Below are positions 51,286 through 60,594 of a DNA stretch of 64,000 nt, piece by piece. This stretch comes from Fen-1273 sp963837815 (GTDB lineage: Bacteria; Bacteroidota; Ignavibacteria; UBA10030; UBA6906), in contig CAWIOS010000012.1 in the NCBI GenBank assembly GCA_963837815.1, positions 434,001-498,000 on the forward strand, written 5' to 3'. The notes under the pieces were generated by a model. It was given only the letters and a program-made list of their open reading frames with translations, made no database searches and was not told the DNA's origin. Each line of letters starts with the position of its first letter. Position 1 is the first letter of the stretch. The position numbers and the translations under genes were made by a program.

Positions 51286-53124
51286 CTATTCCGTGATTGT
51301 CAGTTTCCTGAAGTCGAGATCGAGCTTCTGTTTCCCGTATGTTATTGAGAGCTTCTGGCTCCCCACCGCGGCGTGAAGGTACGGCCCGTCGAAAAGCGGG
51401 GTCGCCGTCAGGTCAATCGTCTTCCCGTTCAGGACGCGGGTGTCGGGGAACGCAAACTCCATCCTGTCGCCACCCAGCGTCGTGTAGTCGACGCTGACAC
51501 CGCCCGGGTTCAGCACCGCATTCGGGCGGCACCGGCGGAGGCCGGCGCAGAACTTCTCGAACGAACCGATCTCCGCTTTCGAGCGGACCTCGACGACCTC
51601 GCCGTTCTGGAGGTGGTTGCTCCGGAATCGCCACTCCCCCGTCTCCCTGCTCCTGTCGATGTCCTCCGGCCTCCCGATCGCGTTCTTCGCCTGCCCGGGT
51701 GTGTCACGCTCCTCGGTCCACTCCCCCGGCTGCAGGGGATACCACCCGCAATAGGTATCCCCCGCCTTGCAGAAGATCCAGCCCGAAGGGTCGGCGATCC
51801 GCTCCTGGAGATTGCGGGGGAAGAAGCCGTCGATGTGCTCGGTGCTCGTCCCCGGACTGATATCATAGAGCACGATGACCGTGTTCCTGTGCTGGAATGT
51901 TCTTTCAAAGGGGGAGCCCCCGGTCCACTTGTCCGGGTTGTTGTACGTGCTCTTCGACGCGACAACGTCGGCAATCAGGGGCTTGATCTCCTCGGGAAAG
52001 AACATCCCGAGCTCCAGGCTTGACCAGTAGGGATGAAGCCCGAATATCGTTGTGTAGGGACGCCCGTACGTATACCGGAGACCCCACGTGTGCTGCTGAA
52101 TCGGCTGGAGGAGCCCGCCCTGAAGGGACCCAAGCCCGTAGTCCTTGGTCACGTACGTGTACTTGTAGACGGGCGGGTTCTTCTCCTTCCCGAACCTGAT
52201 GACATTCCTCACGCGCTTCCTCTCGCGCTCCACGTACGACTGCGTCCTGTCGGTCGCGATAGACTCGATTATCTGCGGAAGCCGGTATTTCCCGAGCGCC
52301 GGGAGAAGCACCCAGCCCGACTGGGACGGCTCGCCCGTCCCGAAGTAGAGCCACGCGTATGCGGAGGCGGGGGAGAGGAGCGGCTTGTAGACGGCCGGCT
52401 GGTAGATGCGGCTGAACCCTCCCAGGTACTGCCCGTCGAGCTGCTCGTCGGCAAAGTCGGCAAGCAGGTAGTCGAGCATCATCGTTCCCCGCTGTTTCAT
52501 GTCCGGGTCCGTCGCAAAATCCGCAAGAAGCGACATCGAGATCGCGTACTCCGCGAAATAGTCCGGCGTATCAAATTCCCCCTGTCCGATCGTCGTCGCG
52601 ATCTCCATCCAGTGCACAAGGTACTCCTTCGCTTCCGTCCTGTTCTCGTCGGAGCTTTTGCCGTTGTACCACTCGGAACCGGGGAGTCCCGGCCACTGTT
52701 CGCTCGCGAGGAAGAGGGTCGAATAGTACATCGCCCAGTGATTCTCCGTGTCCCCCCTGTACGGCGCGTACGTCTTCCAGGCGTTCCGCACGACCGCCTT
52801 CGTCTCCGGGGACATCCTGTCTTTCCCGTTCAGGTACGCCCCGATGCAGGGGAACATCCAGAACATGTCCCCCCTGGGTTCCCTGAGGGCGGCAACAAGC
52901 ATGCTGTCCGCGGTGCGGATGTCCTTCCCGTGCGCATACCGGGCCGCCGCGGAGTAATAGCCCCCCGCCATCGATGTGTCGTAGTAGGAGGCGATGTACT
53001 GCGCCCGCTGTTCGTAGCCCCGGAGATACTCCGCGCGGGCGCCCCCGCCGGAAGCCTGTGCCGGGGCGGACACGGGAGAGAGTGCACACGCACATGCAGC
53101 AAGGACGATGATGAAATTTCTCAT
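51286..53124 (-). CDS. Secreted (alpha/alpha)-barrel protein of unknown family
   Basis: 612 aa. Signal peptide to about residue 24, then repeated helical pairs (MFWMFPCIGAYLN, ENHWAMYYSTLFLASEQWP, EYLVHWMEIATTIG) typical of alpha/alpha toroids, followed by a beta-rich C-terminal half (from about residue 330). Its ENHWAMY segment resembles the helical domain of alginate and chondroitin lyase-type proteins, but the His/Tyr active-site motifs I would expect are not clear. Probably a new polysaccharide lyase or glycoside hydrolase acting outside the cell on the same glycan as the neighbouring enzymes. Confidence 0.68.
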   Translation of the reverse strand: MRNFIIVLAACACALSPVSAPAQASGGGARAEYLRGYEQRAQYIASYYDTSMAGGYYSAAARYAHGKDIRTADSMLVAALREPRGDMFWMFPCIGAYLNGKDRMSPETKAVVRNAWKTYAPYRGDTENHWAMYYSTLFLASEQWPGLPGSEWYNGKSSDENRTEAKEYLVHWMEIATTIGQGEFDTPDYFAEYAISMSLLADFATDPDMKQRGTMMLDYLLADFADEQLDGQYLGGFSRIYQPAVYKPLLSPASAYAWLYFGTGEPSQSGWVLLPALGKYRLPQIIESIATDRTQSYVERERKRVRNVIRFGKEKNPPVYKYTYVTKDYGLGSLQGGLLQPIQQHTWGLRYTYGRPYTTIFGLHPYWSSLELGMFFPEEIKPLIADVVASKSTYNNPDKWTGGSPFERTFQHRNTVIVLYDISPGTSTEHIDGFFPRNLQERIADPSGWIFCKAGDTYCGWYPLQPGEWTEERDTPGQAKNAIGRPEDIDRSRETGEWRFRSNHLQNGEVVEVRSKAEIGSFEKFCAGLRRCRPNAVLNPGGVSVDYTTLGGDRMEFAFPDTRVLNGKTIDLTATPLFDGPYLHAAVGSQKLSITYGKQKLDLDFRKLTITE

Positions 53125-53137
53125 GAGGCCATTCCGA

Positions 53138-54193
53138 TCAGAAAGTGTCTATGACAATGCTCCACACCTGCGCACCGCTGAGCCCGGCCCCTTTCCAGTT
53201 CGCGCCGCCGTCCGTGGAACGGTAGACGCCTCCCCAGAGCGTGGCCGCGTACACACGGCTGTTGTCAAGAGGATCGACGGCGATCGCGTGCACGTTGAGA
53301 TTGGCGAGCCCCTCATTCGTTCGCTTCCAGGATTTTGCGCCGTCGACGGACTTGTACACGCCGGTCACGTAACCGCCGGCATACACGATGTCGGGGTTCA
53401 CCGGATCAAACGCCACGGCGTAAAACGTCATGTGATCGACCCCCGATTCGCTCCGGGTCCAGACCCTGCCGCCGTCATGCGACACGAAGAGGCCGTACTC
53501 CTCGGTCCCGGCGATAAGGAACGAAGGATCGAACGGGCTTTGCGCGAGGACGCGCGTCCCGCGGACGCTCAGCCCCATCCTCTCCCAGTGGCGTGCACCG
53601 TCGGCGCTTTCGAAGATCCCGTCCTCCGACACGCAGAAAAGCCCCCCTCCCCTGCGGACGATGACGGAGGGGATGTAGAGCGAGCCCAGACCGGTGTTCA
53701 TCCCGCTCCACGTCGCGCAGCCGTCGGTTGTCTTGAATATCCCGTACGGGGTCGAGCAGTAGACCGTGTTCGTATCGGCCGGGTCCGGGGCGACACACAT
53801 CACTTCCGTCACCCTCCAGTCGGTCGTGATCTTCCAGGTGCGTCCCCCGTCGCGCGTAAGGTGAACGCCGTTTCCACCCGCGATGTACATCACGCGCCCG
53901 TTCGCGCCGGGACCCGCGGCGATGCCGAACGCGCGGATCGTCTTCGACCCGGTGTGGGACCAGACCGTGTCGTCCCCGGTGTGCTGGACGAACACTCCCG
54001 TTTCCGGGTTTGCGGCGCCGACGACGAAGAGGTGTGTCGCAAGAACGGAGGCACGCACGGTCGACGGGCCCGCCGAAGAAGGCGGGCTGTTCCACCCTGC
54101 GACAGAGCGCGGGATGTTCACCTGTGCGGAGGCAATTCCGGCTGCGAGGAGCAGGAGAGGACCCAGTATCAGTTTCTGATGGAGTGCATGCAC
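53138..54193 (-). CDS. Ycf48/BNR-repeat beta-propeller protein, copy 1
   Basis: 351 aa, GTG start, signal peptide to about residue 23. At least five repeats with the Asp-box/BNR pattern S-x-DGG-x-TW (LTRDGGRTWK, KTTDGCATWS, ESADGARHWE, VSHDGGRVWT, KSVDGAKSWK, RSTDGGANWK), forming a sialidase-like or Ycf48-like propeller. No catalytic residues of GH33 sialidases. Usually extracellular; may bind or scaffold glycans. A paralogue lies directly upstream at 54225-55250; the two share repeat organisation and TFGV/RAFG-type segments, indicating tandem duplication. Confidence 0.85.
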   Translation of the reverse strand: MHALHQKLILGPLLLLAAGIASAQVNIPRSVAGWNSPPSSAGPSTVRASVLATHLFVVGAANPETGVFVQHTGDDTVWSHTGSKTIRAFGIAAGPGANGRVMYIAGGNGVHLTRDGGRTWKITTDWRVTEVMCVAPDPADTNTVYCSTPYGIFKTTDGCATWSGMNTGLGSLYIPSVIVRRGGGLFCVSEDGIFESADGARHWERMGLSVRGTRVLAQSPFDPSFLIAGTEEYGLFVSHDGGRVWTRSESGVDHMTFYAVAFDPVNPDIVYAGGYVTGVYKSVDGAKSWKRTNEGLANLNVHAIAVDPLDNSRVYAATLWGGVYRSTDGGANWKGAGLSGAQVWSIVIDTF

Positions 54194-54224
54194 CTGTCAG
54201 ATTCCCATGTAGTGGAGGAGAGTG

Positions 54225-55250
54225 TTACGGGTAGAGCTCTATCTGTTTCACCTGCGCGCCGTTCAGCCCGGCCCGCCGCCACGTGGCTCCCCCGTCGGGC
54301 GATTCAAATATCCCGTCGCCGACCGTTCCCACGAGCAGGTGGGAAGGATCGCCCGGATAGACGAAGAGCGAATAGACCGCATCGACGCCGGGCGCAGGCC
54401 AGACCTGGCGCCACGAAGCCCCGTTATCGGTGCTCCGGAGGAGGCCGGTCTTCCATCCCGCCGCATAGAACTCGGTACCGGCGGACGAGGCGCGCAGCGT
54501 GTAGATTATCGCGGAATCGGCCCCCAGCGTCCCTGACCAGGTCCGGCCCCCGTCCGTCGTCCGCCGGATCCCCTGTAATTCTCCCGCGGCGATGATGATG
54601 CGGGGATCCCCTGGATGCTGCACCAGGGCCAGCACCTGCGTGAGCCCGCTCCCCATCGCCTCCCAGTGTTCCCCCGCATCAGTGGTTTTGAAGAGGTCGG
54701 TCTCCGTCGCCGCGTAGAGCGTCTTCCTGTCGCGCACGTCCATCACGATCCGCTGGACGAACCACGTCGGGATCCCCGTCATCTTCTTCTCCCACGTCTT
54801 CCCGTCATCGGACGTCCGGAACACACCGAACGGCGTCGCCGCGTACACGACCGCCGAGTCAACCGGGTCGGGGACCACGCAGAGTATTTCCTCCGTCTGC
54901 CACGATGTGAGTATTTTCCACGACATCCCCCCGTCTGTCGACCTGTGGACGCCGTTCCCGGCGGCCATATAGTACCGCCGCGTCCGCCCGTTGTCGAAGA
55001 GGGCGACGCCGAAGGTGAGCGTGGACGATCTTGAAATGCGGCTCCATGCCGTGTCATTCTGCGGCCTGACATAGAGGCCGTATCCTCCCGTGGCGTTCCC
55101 CGAGACGCTCCCGCGGACGATAAACACCGCGGCAAACAGCCGGGGGGGCGCCGCGCTGTCGCGCCCGGCAAAACCGAACGCGCACTGGCAGAGGAGCGCC
55201 AGCGCCGCAACGAACCGGAACGTCAACGGACGCATTCCATGTGCTGTCAT
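54225..55250 (-). CDS. Ycf48/BNR-repeat beta-propeller protein, copy 2
   Basis: 341 aa (ATG at 55250; a longer GTG frame exists to 55283, and an ATG at 55235 is also possible). Signal-like hydrophobic region (RFVAALALLCQCAFGFAG) then Asp-box repeats RSTDGGMSWK, RTSDDGKTWE, KTTDAGEHWE, RTTDGGRTWS, RSTDNGASWR and ESPDGGATWR. It ends NGAQVKQIELYP, matching the copy 1 end SGAQVWSIVIDTF. The two copies are separated by 31 bp. Function likely extracellular binding; the start is uncertain. Confidence 0.83.
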   Translation of the reverse strand: MTAHGMRPLTFRFVAALALLCQCAFGFAGRDSAAPPRLFAAVFIVRGSVSGNATGGYGLYVRPQNDTAWSRISRSSTLTFGVALFDNGRTRRYYMAAGNGVHRSTDGGMSWKILTSWQTEEILCVVPDPVDSAVVYAATPFGVFRTSDDGKTWEKKMTGIPTWFVQRIVMDVRDRKTLYAATETDLFKTTDAGEHWEAMGSGLTQVLALVQHPGDPRIIIAAGELQGIRRTTDGGRTWSGTLGADSAIIYTLRASSAGTEFYAAGWKTGLLRSTDNGASWRQVWPAPGVDAVYSLFVYPGDPSHLLVGTVGDGIFESPDGGATWRRAGLNGAQVKQIELYP

Positions 55251-55284
55251 GATGTTATGGAGCATCACGCCGGGACGATTCACG

Positions 55285-56532
55285 CTACCACCAGAACGGC
55301 TTCACGCTGTTCCGTTCCTTCACTTCCGCGTCGAGCGCCCGGCGGAGCGCCGTGCGGGCTTTCGCGAGCGTTTCATCGATATCCGGCTCGCGGTGCGAGA
55401 ATGAGATAAACCACCGGGGGTTGGCGAATATTCCCTCCCTGTAAAGCTCGCGGTGCCACAGGTATTCCAGCCGCGGGGGGTACGACGGATCCGCGTGCTC
55501 GAATTTGAGCCAGGACGCCGGGGGAAGGCCGGAGGCGCGTCCCGCGACGCCGAGCCCGGCGGCGATCCCGTTGAAGCCGTCCATGAGCCGTCGCCCCATC
55601 GCCCAGATATGCTCGTGGACCCTCTCCCTTTTCATGCAGTCGAGCGTGGCGATCGCCGCCGCCATGGAGAGGGTCTCCCCGGCGTATGTCGTCGTTATCT
55701 TGAACGAGTTGAGGGTCTCCATGTATTCCCTCCTGCCGCAGTACGCCGACAGCGGGTAGCCGTTGGCAATCGCCTTTGCATACCCCGCGAGATCAGCGTC
55801 AACCCCGTAGAACTCCTGCGCACCCCCCGGTGCCAGGCGGAATCCCGTCAGGATCTCGTCGAGGACGAGAAGAGCCCCGCACTCACGGGTGAGTTTCCGC
55901 AGGTGACGGAGGTAGGCGCCCCCGGTCTCCTCGTTGAAATCGTATCCGATCGACACGACGCATGCAATCCGTTCGCCGTAGAGACGCACAAGTTTTTCCG
56001 CCGCCTCACAATCACCCCAGGGAATCGGCCGGACGTACTCCCTCATGAACAGCGGGACGCCGTTCGCCGGTCCTTCTTCCGCCGCAAACCAGTCGGGATA
56101 CCCGTGATAGCCGCTTATCAGTATCATGTCCCGTTTCGTGTACGCCCGCGCAATCCGGACGTTGCAGGAGTTGGCATCCTCGCCGGTCTTCATGAAGCGG
56201 ACCATGTCGGCGTTGGGGACCATGCTGCAGACTCTCCGGGCGAGCTCGAGCTCGATCGGACTCGCCATGCTGAAGAGCACCCCTTTTGACATCTGCTCCC
56301 TGACGGCGTCGTCGACTTCATCAAAACAGTACCCGAGCGTCACGGGTCCGAGCGCAAGCCGGTAGTCGATGTACTCCTTCCCCTCCATGTCCCATATCCT
56401 GCACCCTTTCCCCTTCACAATGAATTTCGGCATCGTTTCCGAGAAAAAGGGAATCGGGCGCTTCGCGTTTGTCTGCGTCCCCCACGGGATGCAGCGGAGG
56501 GCCTCTTCAAAGTATGCGTCCGACGGCTTCAT
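55285..56532 (-). CDS. Class III PLP aminotransferase (glutamate-1-semialdehyde aminomutase-like)
   Basis: 415 aa. PLP lysine K253 in AGYAKAIANGYPLSA, D225 in LLVLDEILTGFR, KTGEDANSCNVRIAR resembling the GSA-type SGTEATMSAIR segment. Closest in form to HemL/sugar aminotransferases rather than to ornithine aminotransferases. The cluster has no heme genes, so an amino-sugar or amino-uronate role is likelier. Start ATG at 56532; a GTG at 56541 overlapping the upstream stop by 4 bp is an alternative that would add three residues. Confidence 0.88.
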   Translation of the reverse strand: MKPSDAYFEEALRCIPWGTQTNAKRPIPFFSETMPKFIVKGKGCRIWDMEGKEYIDYRLALGPVTLGYCFDEVDDAVREQMSKGVLFSMASPIELELARRVCSMVPNADMVRFMKTGEDANSCNVRIARAYTKRDMILISGYHGYPDWFAAEEGPANGVPLFMREYVRPIPWGDCEAAEKLVRLYGERIACVVSIGYDFNEETGGAYLRHLRKLTRECGALLVLDEILTGFRLAPGGAQEFYGVDADLAGYAKAIANGYPLSAYCGRREYMETLNSFKITTTYAGETLSMAAAIATLDCMKRERVHEHIWAMGRRLMDGFNGIAAGLGVAGRASGLPPASWLKFEHADPSYPPRLEYLWHRELYREGIFANPRWFISFSHREPDIDETLAKARTALRRALDAEVKERNSVKPFWW

Positions 56533-56537
56533 CGCGT

Positions 56538-58595
56538 TCACCCGATTGTCACTTCCGGCGTGTCCGTTGTCGTATCGATCGCCACGGCGGGGACGCCCGC
56601 TCCGCCCGTGAAGCGCCAGAGATTCCCCTCGCGCGACGCGCGGAGCTGCCGGGCCTTCGCCGGACCAGCGGTGGTGGTGGCGCCTGTGGCGCAACACACC
56701 GTGAGGATGACGTGATCAAGAGCGGGGGCGGATTCTGCTTCCGCGTACGGGAAGACCCCTTTGTCGGCGGGTATCTCGAGATTTGCACATCGCACGCGCA
56801 CCTCCCGGCTTCCCAGCACGGTCGTCCGCGCGGCAACATCCGGACGGAAGACGGTGAACGCCGAAGGTTCCGCGGACACGGAGCCCTTTCCGTCGGAGTT
56901 GTCAACCTGGAACCGCACCTGCACGGAGAGGGGATTCGTCGCAAGCCTGACGCGATCAAGAACGGCAAGCACGTCCGGCTTCAGGAAGACGACCGTCCTC
57001 CGGACAAGCGTAACGTCGGGATTCACGAGATTGTAGGCCGACGTGGCGTCGCTTGTGACAACCATCGACCGGGCGTCGGCGCGGTATTCCACGACGTGCG
57101 CCTCGGCGAATGATGCGTTCGTCCCCTCGTGACCGTCGTGGTACTGGTGCCCCTGTCCGCCGATGAGAAGAGACGAATGCGATTTCGTGAGGCGGAGGAC
57201 CCAGAGCGGATCGGTATTCGGGTAGGCGGCATGATACGGGTCATGGTAGATCCGCTGTCCGTGCGCCTTGAAAATCACGCTGTTCCGGTCGGCGTGCTCG
57301 TGGTTCGCCGGGCCCCCGCTCCTGAGGGCAACGACGCCGTCCGATTCGTCCCATCCGCTCCGCGCGACAACCCAGTCGTTCGAGAAACGGACGTCGTACT
57401 GATCGGGCCCGGGCGTTTCCTCTTTCAGGGAAGGATCCAGCCATATGACGGACCAGGGGCTGGAGAGCTCCCCCGCGTGCGTCGCAGTGTACTGCGCGAC
57501 GCCGTCCCTGAGCCGGCCGGCGGTCCATGCCGCGACGGACATGTCCCCCATCGCCGCCGCGTCGCTGAAATTGACGCAGTCGTTCGGCCGACCCGCCCCC
57601 GGCATCCACATCCTGAGACCGTACCGTACGGTACCGGGGAAATTGATAATCCCGGCAATATCCCTCCCCAGCATCCTGCGGAAGACCTCGACGAGGAGCG
57701 TAATGTGTGTGGAGGTATATCCCCAGTATCCCACGCCTTCGTCGTACGCGCCGTCCGGCCCGTACATCAGCGCGAACGCGCGTGCGCTCTGTTCCGCCAT
57801 CGCGATCCACTGCCCGGCCTGCGGGTGTTTGCCGTGGAGGAGGCAGCCGGCGATCCCGAGCCCGGCAATCGGTATCGCCTTCAGGTTCGTGGAATTCAGT
57901 ATGAGCGGCCACCGCTTCATGTCAACATGGAACGGGTAGTCGTCTTCCGGGTCGAATCCCCAGCCGCGCACACGGTCGGGATACTTCATGCCGTACAGCG
58001 TGCGGTAGCACGCGGGGGCCCCCTTCTCGCCGATCTGGGACTCGATCTCGCGTGCGGTCTCATCCGACAGGGCTCCCCGGAGCCACTGGAGCGCGCATGA
58101 CATCGCAATCGTCGCCTCCGGGGCCCTCTGGAGGCCGATCACGTCTCGCCCCCCCTCGAGAAAATAATCCCACTTCGGGTATTCGAGCATCTTGTCCACG
58201 GCACGGCGCGCAACGTCGCGCTGTGCGGCGTTCCCGGTCAGGGCATAGACGAACGAGGTCCGCTCCAGTATCTGGCGTACACGGAGCATGTCCTTCGAAT
58301 GGTTGTTGAGCCTTGCTCCGGTCCGGATGAACTCCGTGTCCGCCGCAAGGTCGGCCCCGGTCATTGATTTCCAGTATGACGCGACGCGGGGGTGTTCGAC
58401 CGCCCTTCGCATGCGCGGGATGTCGGAATCGTCGAAGAGAAGACCTCCGTTGCCGGGGGGGACATTTTGCCGTTCATTCTGCGGAGGCGGGGACGCACCG
58501 GCGGCCGGTGCGCGGGGGAGGAGTGCGGGGACGATAGGCAATCCGGCCGCCGCGAGGGCGCCGGCCTTCAGGAAATCCCGTCGTGATGTTGGCAT
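56538..58595 (-). CDS. Tat-exported heparinase II/III-like protein
   Basis: 685 aa. Tat signal SRRDFLKAGALAAAGLP (the ATG at 58595 places it near the N-terminus), N-terminal alpha/alpha toroid (about 60-390) and C-terminal heparinase II/III domain with NHEHADRNSVIFKAHGQRIYHDPYHAAY (about 430-460). Probably a uronate-specific lyase in the periplasm. It precedes the class III aminotransferase and follows DUF4432. It is a distinct second heparinase-like enzyme, quite different from the one at 34309-36570. Confidence 0.88.
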   Translation of the reverse strand: MPTSRRDFLKAGALAAAGLPIVPALLPRAPAAGASPPPQNERQNVPPGNGGLLFDDSDIPRMRRAVEHPRVASYWKSMTGADLAADTEFIRTGARLNNHSKDMLRVRQILERTSFVYALTGNAAQRDVARRAVDKMLEYPKWDYFLEGGRDVIGLQRAPEATIAMSCALQWLRGALSDETAREIESQIGEKGAPACYRTLYGMKYPDRVRGWGFDPEDDYPFHVDMKRWPLILNSTNLKAIPIAGLGIAGCLLHGKHPQAGQWIAMAEQSARAFALMYGPDGAYDEGVGYWGYTSTHITLLVEVFRRMLGRDIAGIINFPGTVRYGLRMWMPGAGRPNDCVNFSDAAAMGDMSVAAWTAGRLRDGVAQYTATHAGELSSPWSVIWLDPSLKEETPGPDQYDVRFSNDWVVARSGWDESDGVVALRSGGPANHEHADRNSVIFKAHGQRIYHDPYHAAYPNTDPLWVLRLTKSHSSLLIGGQGHQYHDGHEGTNASFAEAHVVEYRADARSMVVTSDATSAYNLVNPDVTLVRRTVVFLKPDVLAVLDRVRLATNPLSVQVRFQVDNSDGKGSVSAEPSAFTVFRPDVAARTTVLGSREVRVRCANLEIPADKGVFPYAEAESAPALDHVILTVCCATGATTTAGPAKARQLRASREGNLWRFTGGAGVPAVAIDTTTDTPEVTIG

Positions 58596-58643
58596 GCTCG
58601 TTCTCACTCTGTACTCGTGACCGACGGCGCCCTCATTGTGTGG

Positions 58644-59741
58644 TCAGGCCAGGCGGTTCAGCGCAATCGCCGATCCGATATTCCCCGCGCCGTCGATGAT
58701 TTCGATCTGCACCTCAAAATGACGCTCTTCCCCCGGCTCAATAAATTCCAGCGTCCCCGCCCGCCGTTCGACGTCTCTTCCTTCGACGCCGCAGTTTGCC
58801 GGCTCGATCCCCACGACGTATGCTCCCTCGGCCATCATCTTCCACTCGGCGAGACGGCGGAGCTCGTCCGGACGGAAGCGGACCATGAGGGCGAGGCCGA
58901 GCCTTCCGTTCTCGAGAAGCGCCGAGGCATAGCCGTCGCCGTCCGCCTCGGGATCGTGATAGAACACCTGTTCTGCAAAACCGGCGACGGGGGAGGTGAA
59001 CGAGCGGGCGAGTTCAAGTCCCGCCGCCGCATCCGGGTCGCGCGGGGTCGTTTTCACGCCGGAAGAGGCGTGATCGTTGATCCTCCCCCGGAGGAGAAGC
59101 CGGGCCCCCGCATCAACGAGCGGCCAGCCTGCGTTGATATGATAGAGCATCATCAGCGGGGAACGCGCGCGCCCTTCGTTCCGCACCACATCCCGCACGG
59201 CAATGCGCGAACTGCCGATTCTCGTCTCGATGACGCGGGTGAGATGCAGGTTCTCCCCGAACATCGCGGACTCCCTGAGCGACCCCGAGAGACGGAGCGT
59301 ACATTCGTCCCCCTCCCAGCGCTCGGATGCGGCGACCCCGGTCGCCCGCAGGTGCGAAAGCCGCCCGTGGAGCCCCAGGTTCTCCCCTGCATCCCTGCAG
59401 GGGGCCCCGAGGTACGTCATCCCGCAGCCGGTCATCAATCCGCCTGCGAACGTCCTGAGCCAGCCCTTCCCCTCCGGTTCGAACAGCGCGGGGTGAGCGT
59501 CTCCCGTCGGAGTCCTGAACGCAAGCGGGATCCCGCGATACTCGGCGAGGGAGAGATCCATCCCGCGGTCAAGCGTGACCTGGAACCGGAGGCCCGATCC
59601 TGTCCGCACGTCGGCAATCCTTACGCCCCGCTCGGCCCCGTCGGCAAGCACCATCATCCTGATCCCGGCGACCTGCGACAGATCGCCAACCCGCTTCAGG
59701 AGGTCGTCTCTCCCGATATCACGGCCGAAGAGTGAAGGCAT
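58644..59741 (-). CDS. DUF4432 family aldose-1-epimerase-like protein
   Basis: 365 aa from the ATG at 59741. Galactose mutarotase-like fold: LRFQVTLDRGMDLSLAEYRG, TFAGGLMTGCGMTYLGAPC, NLGLHGRLSHL, EWKMMAEGAYVVGIEPANC. DUF4432 proteins are usually found with sugar catabolic genes and are proposed to epimerise or isomerise sugar substrates. Sits with the TIM-barrel isomerase directly downstream of IclR, so these two are likely the first steps of the pathway under that regulator. Confidence 0.85.
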   Translation of the reverse strand: MPSLFGRDIGRDDLLKRVGDLSQVAGIRMMVLADGAERGVRIADVRTGSGLRFQVTLDRGMDLSLAEYRGIPLAFRTPTGDAHPALFEPEGKGWLRTFAGGLMTGCGMTYLGAPCRDAGENLGLHGRLSHLRATGVAASERWEGDECTLRLSGSLRESAMFGENLHLTRVIETRIGSSRIAVRDVVRNEGRARSPLMMLYHINAGWPLVDAGARLLLRGRINDHASSGVKTTPRDPDAAAGLELARSFTSPVAGFAEQVFYHDPEADGDGYASALLENGRLGLALMVRFRPDELRRLAEWKMMAEGAYVVGIEPANCGVEGRDVERRAGTLEFIEPGEERHFEVQIEIIDGAGNIGSAIALNRLA

Positions 59742-59757
59742 CGAACACCGGTTCCTG

Positions 59758-60594
59758 TTATGCGCCCGCCGCCGGCGCGGCGTTCCCGAGAAGTGAGCGG
59801 AGCGTCCGGACGTTTTTCGCGGATTGTTCCACGAGCGGCAGGCAGTGGGTCTCGATCGTGACGTGCGGGACGATCGCATCCGCGACAAGAGCCCTGATCT
59901 GCCCTTCCCAGTCGATCGCCCCCTCCCCCACCGGGACACACTGGATGAGGGATCCGCGGGCGGTGTCCTTGGCATGCACGTTCAGTATCACAGGCTTTAT
60001 CGCCGCGTAGCCGTCCGGGTACGGGATCTCCTCCGTCCCGTACGCATTGCACGGGTCCCAGTTTGCGCCGAGCGCAGGCGATCCCACCTCGTCGATGATC
60101 GCGCGCGTTGCGGCCCCGGTGTCGCAGTGAAATCCGGGTTCGTTCTCGATGGCGATCCTCATCCCCGCACTCTCCGCAGCATCCGCCGCCCTGCGCAGGA
60201 GATCCACGACGCGCGAGTGATCCCCGGCAGTCTCCGCTTTGCTCCTCTGCACGCCGAACACGATGATCAGGCCCGCGCCGCACTGCCACGCGCAATCGAT
60301 CGTGCGCGGGAGCGTCTCGCGCAGCTCCCTTTCCAGGTCGTCGGACCGGTCGAGCGAATGCTTCAGGATGCCGGGGGAGAGTGCGGTGATCGTGAGTCCG
60401 TGCTCCCGGGCCGCGGCTACCGCGTCTTCCCATTCGGCCATGTTCACGTCCGGCACACGGCCGCTCGCCAGGCACCGGATCTCGTACCGCGTGATCCCCC
60501 AGGATATGCCGTGGCCCGCCGCCGTCCGGAAATCGGCCGCGATCTCGTCGCTCACGATCCCCAGTTCCAGGGGCTTCACCTCGGCGGCATTCAC
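59758..60594 (-). CDS. Xylose isomerase-like TIM-barrel sugar isomerase/epimerase
   Basis: 278 aa, PF01261-type. Metal-ligand segments IENEPGFHCDTG, GANWDPCNAYG, LNVHAKD and VTIETHC are in the canonical order. GTG start at 60594 overlaps the IclR stop by 4 bp (GTGA), the tightest link to the regulator. Probably acts on a sugar or a keto sugar acid; comparable proteins include inosose isomerases and 2-keto-3-deoxy-sugar isomerases. Confidence 0.87.
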   Translation of the reverse strand: MNAAEVKPLELGIVSDEIAADFRTAAGHGISWGITRYEIRCLASGRVPDVNMAEWEDAVAAAREHGLTITALSPGILKHSLDRSDDLERELRETLPRTIDCAWQCGAGLIIVFGVQRSKAETAGDHSRVVDLLRRAADAAESAGMRIAIENEPGFHCDTGAATRAIIDEVGSPALGANWDPCNAYGTEEIPYPDGYAAIKPVILNVHAKDTARGSLIQCVPVGEGAIDWEGQIRALVADAIVPHVTIETHCLPLVEQSAKNVRTLRSLLGNAAPAAGA

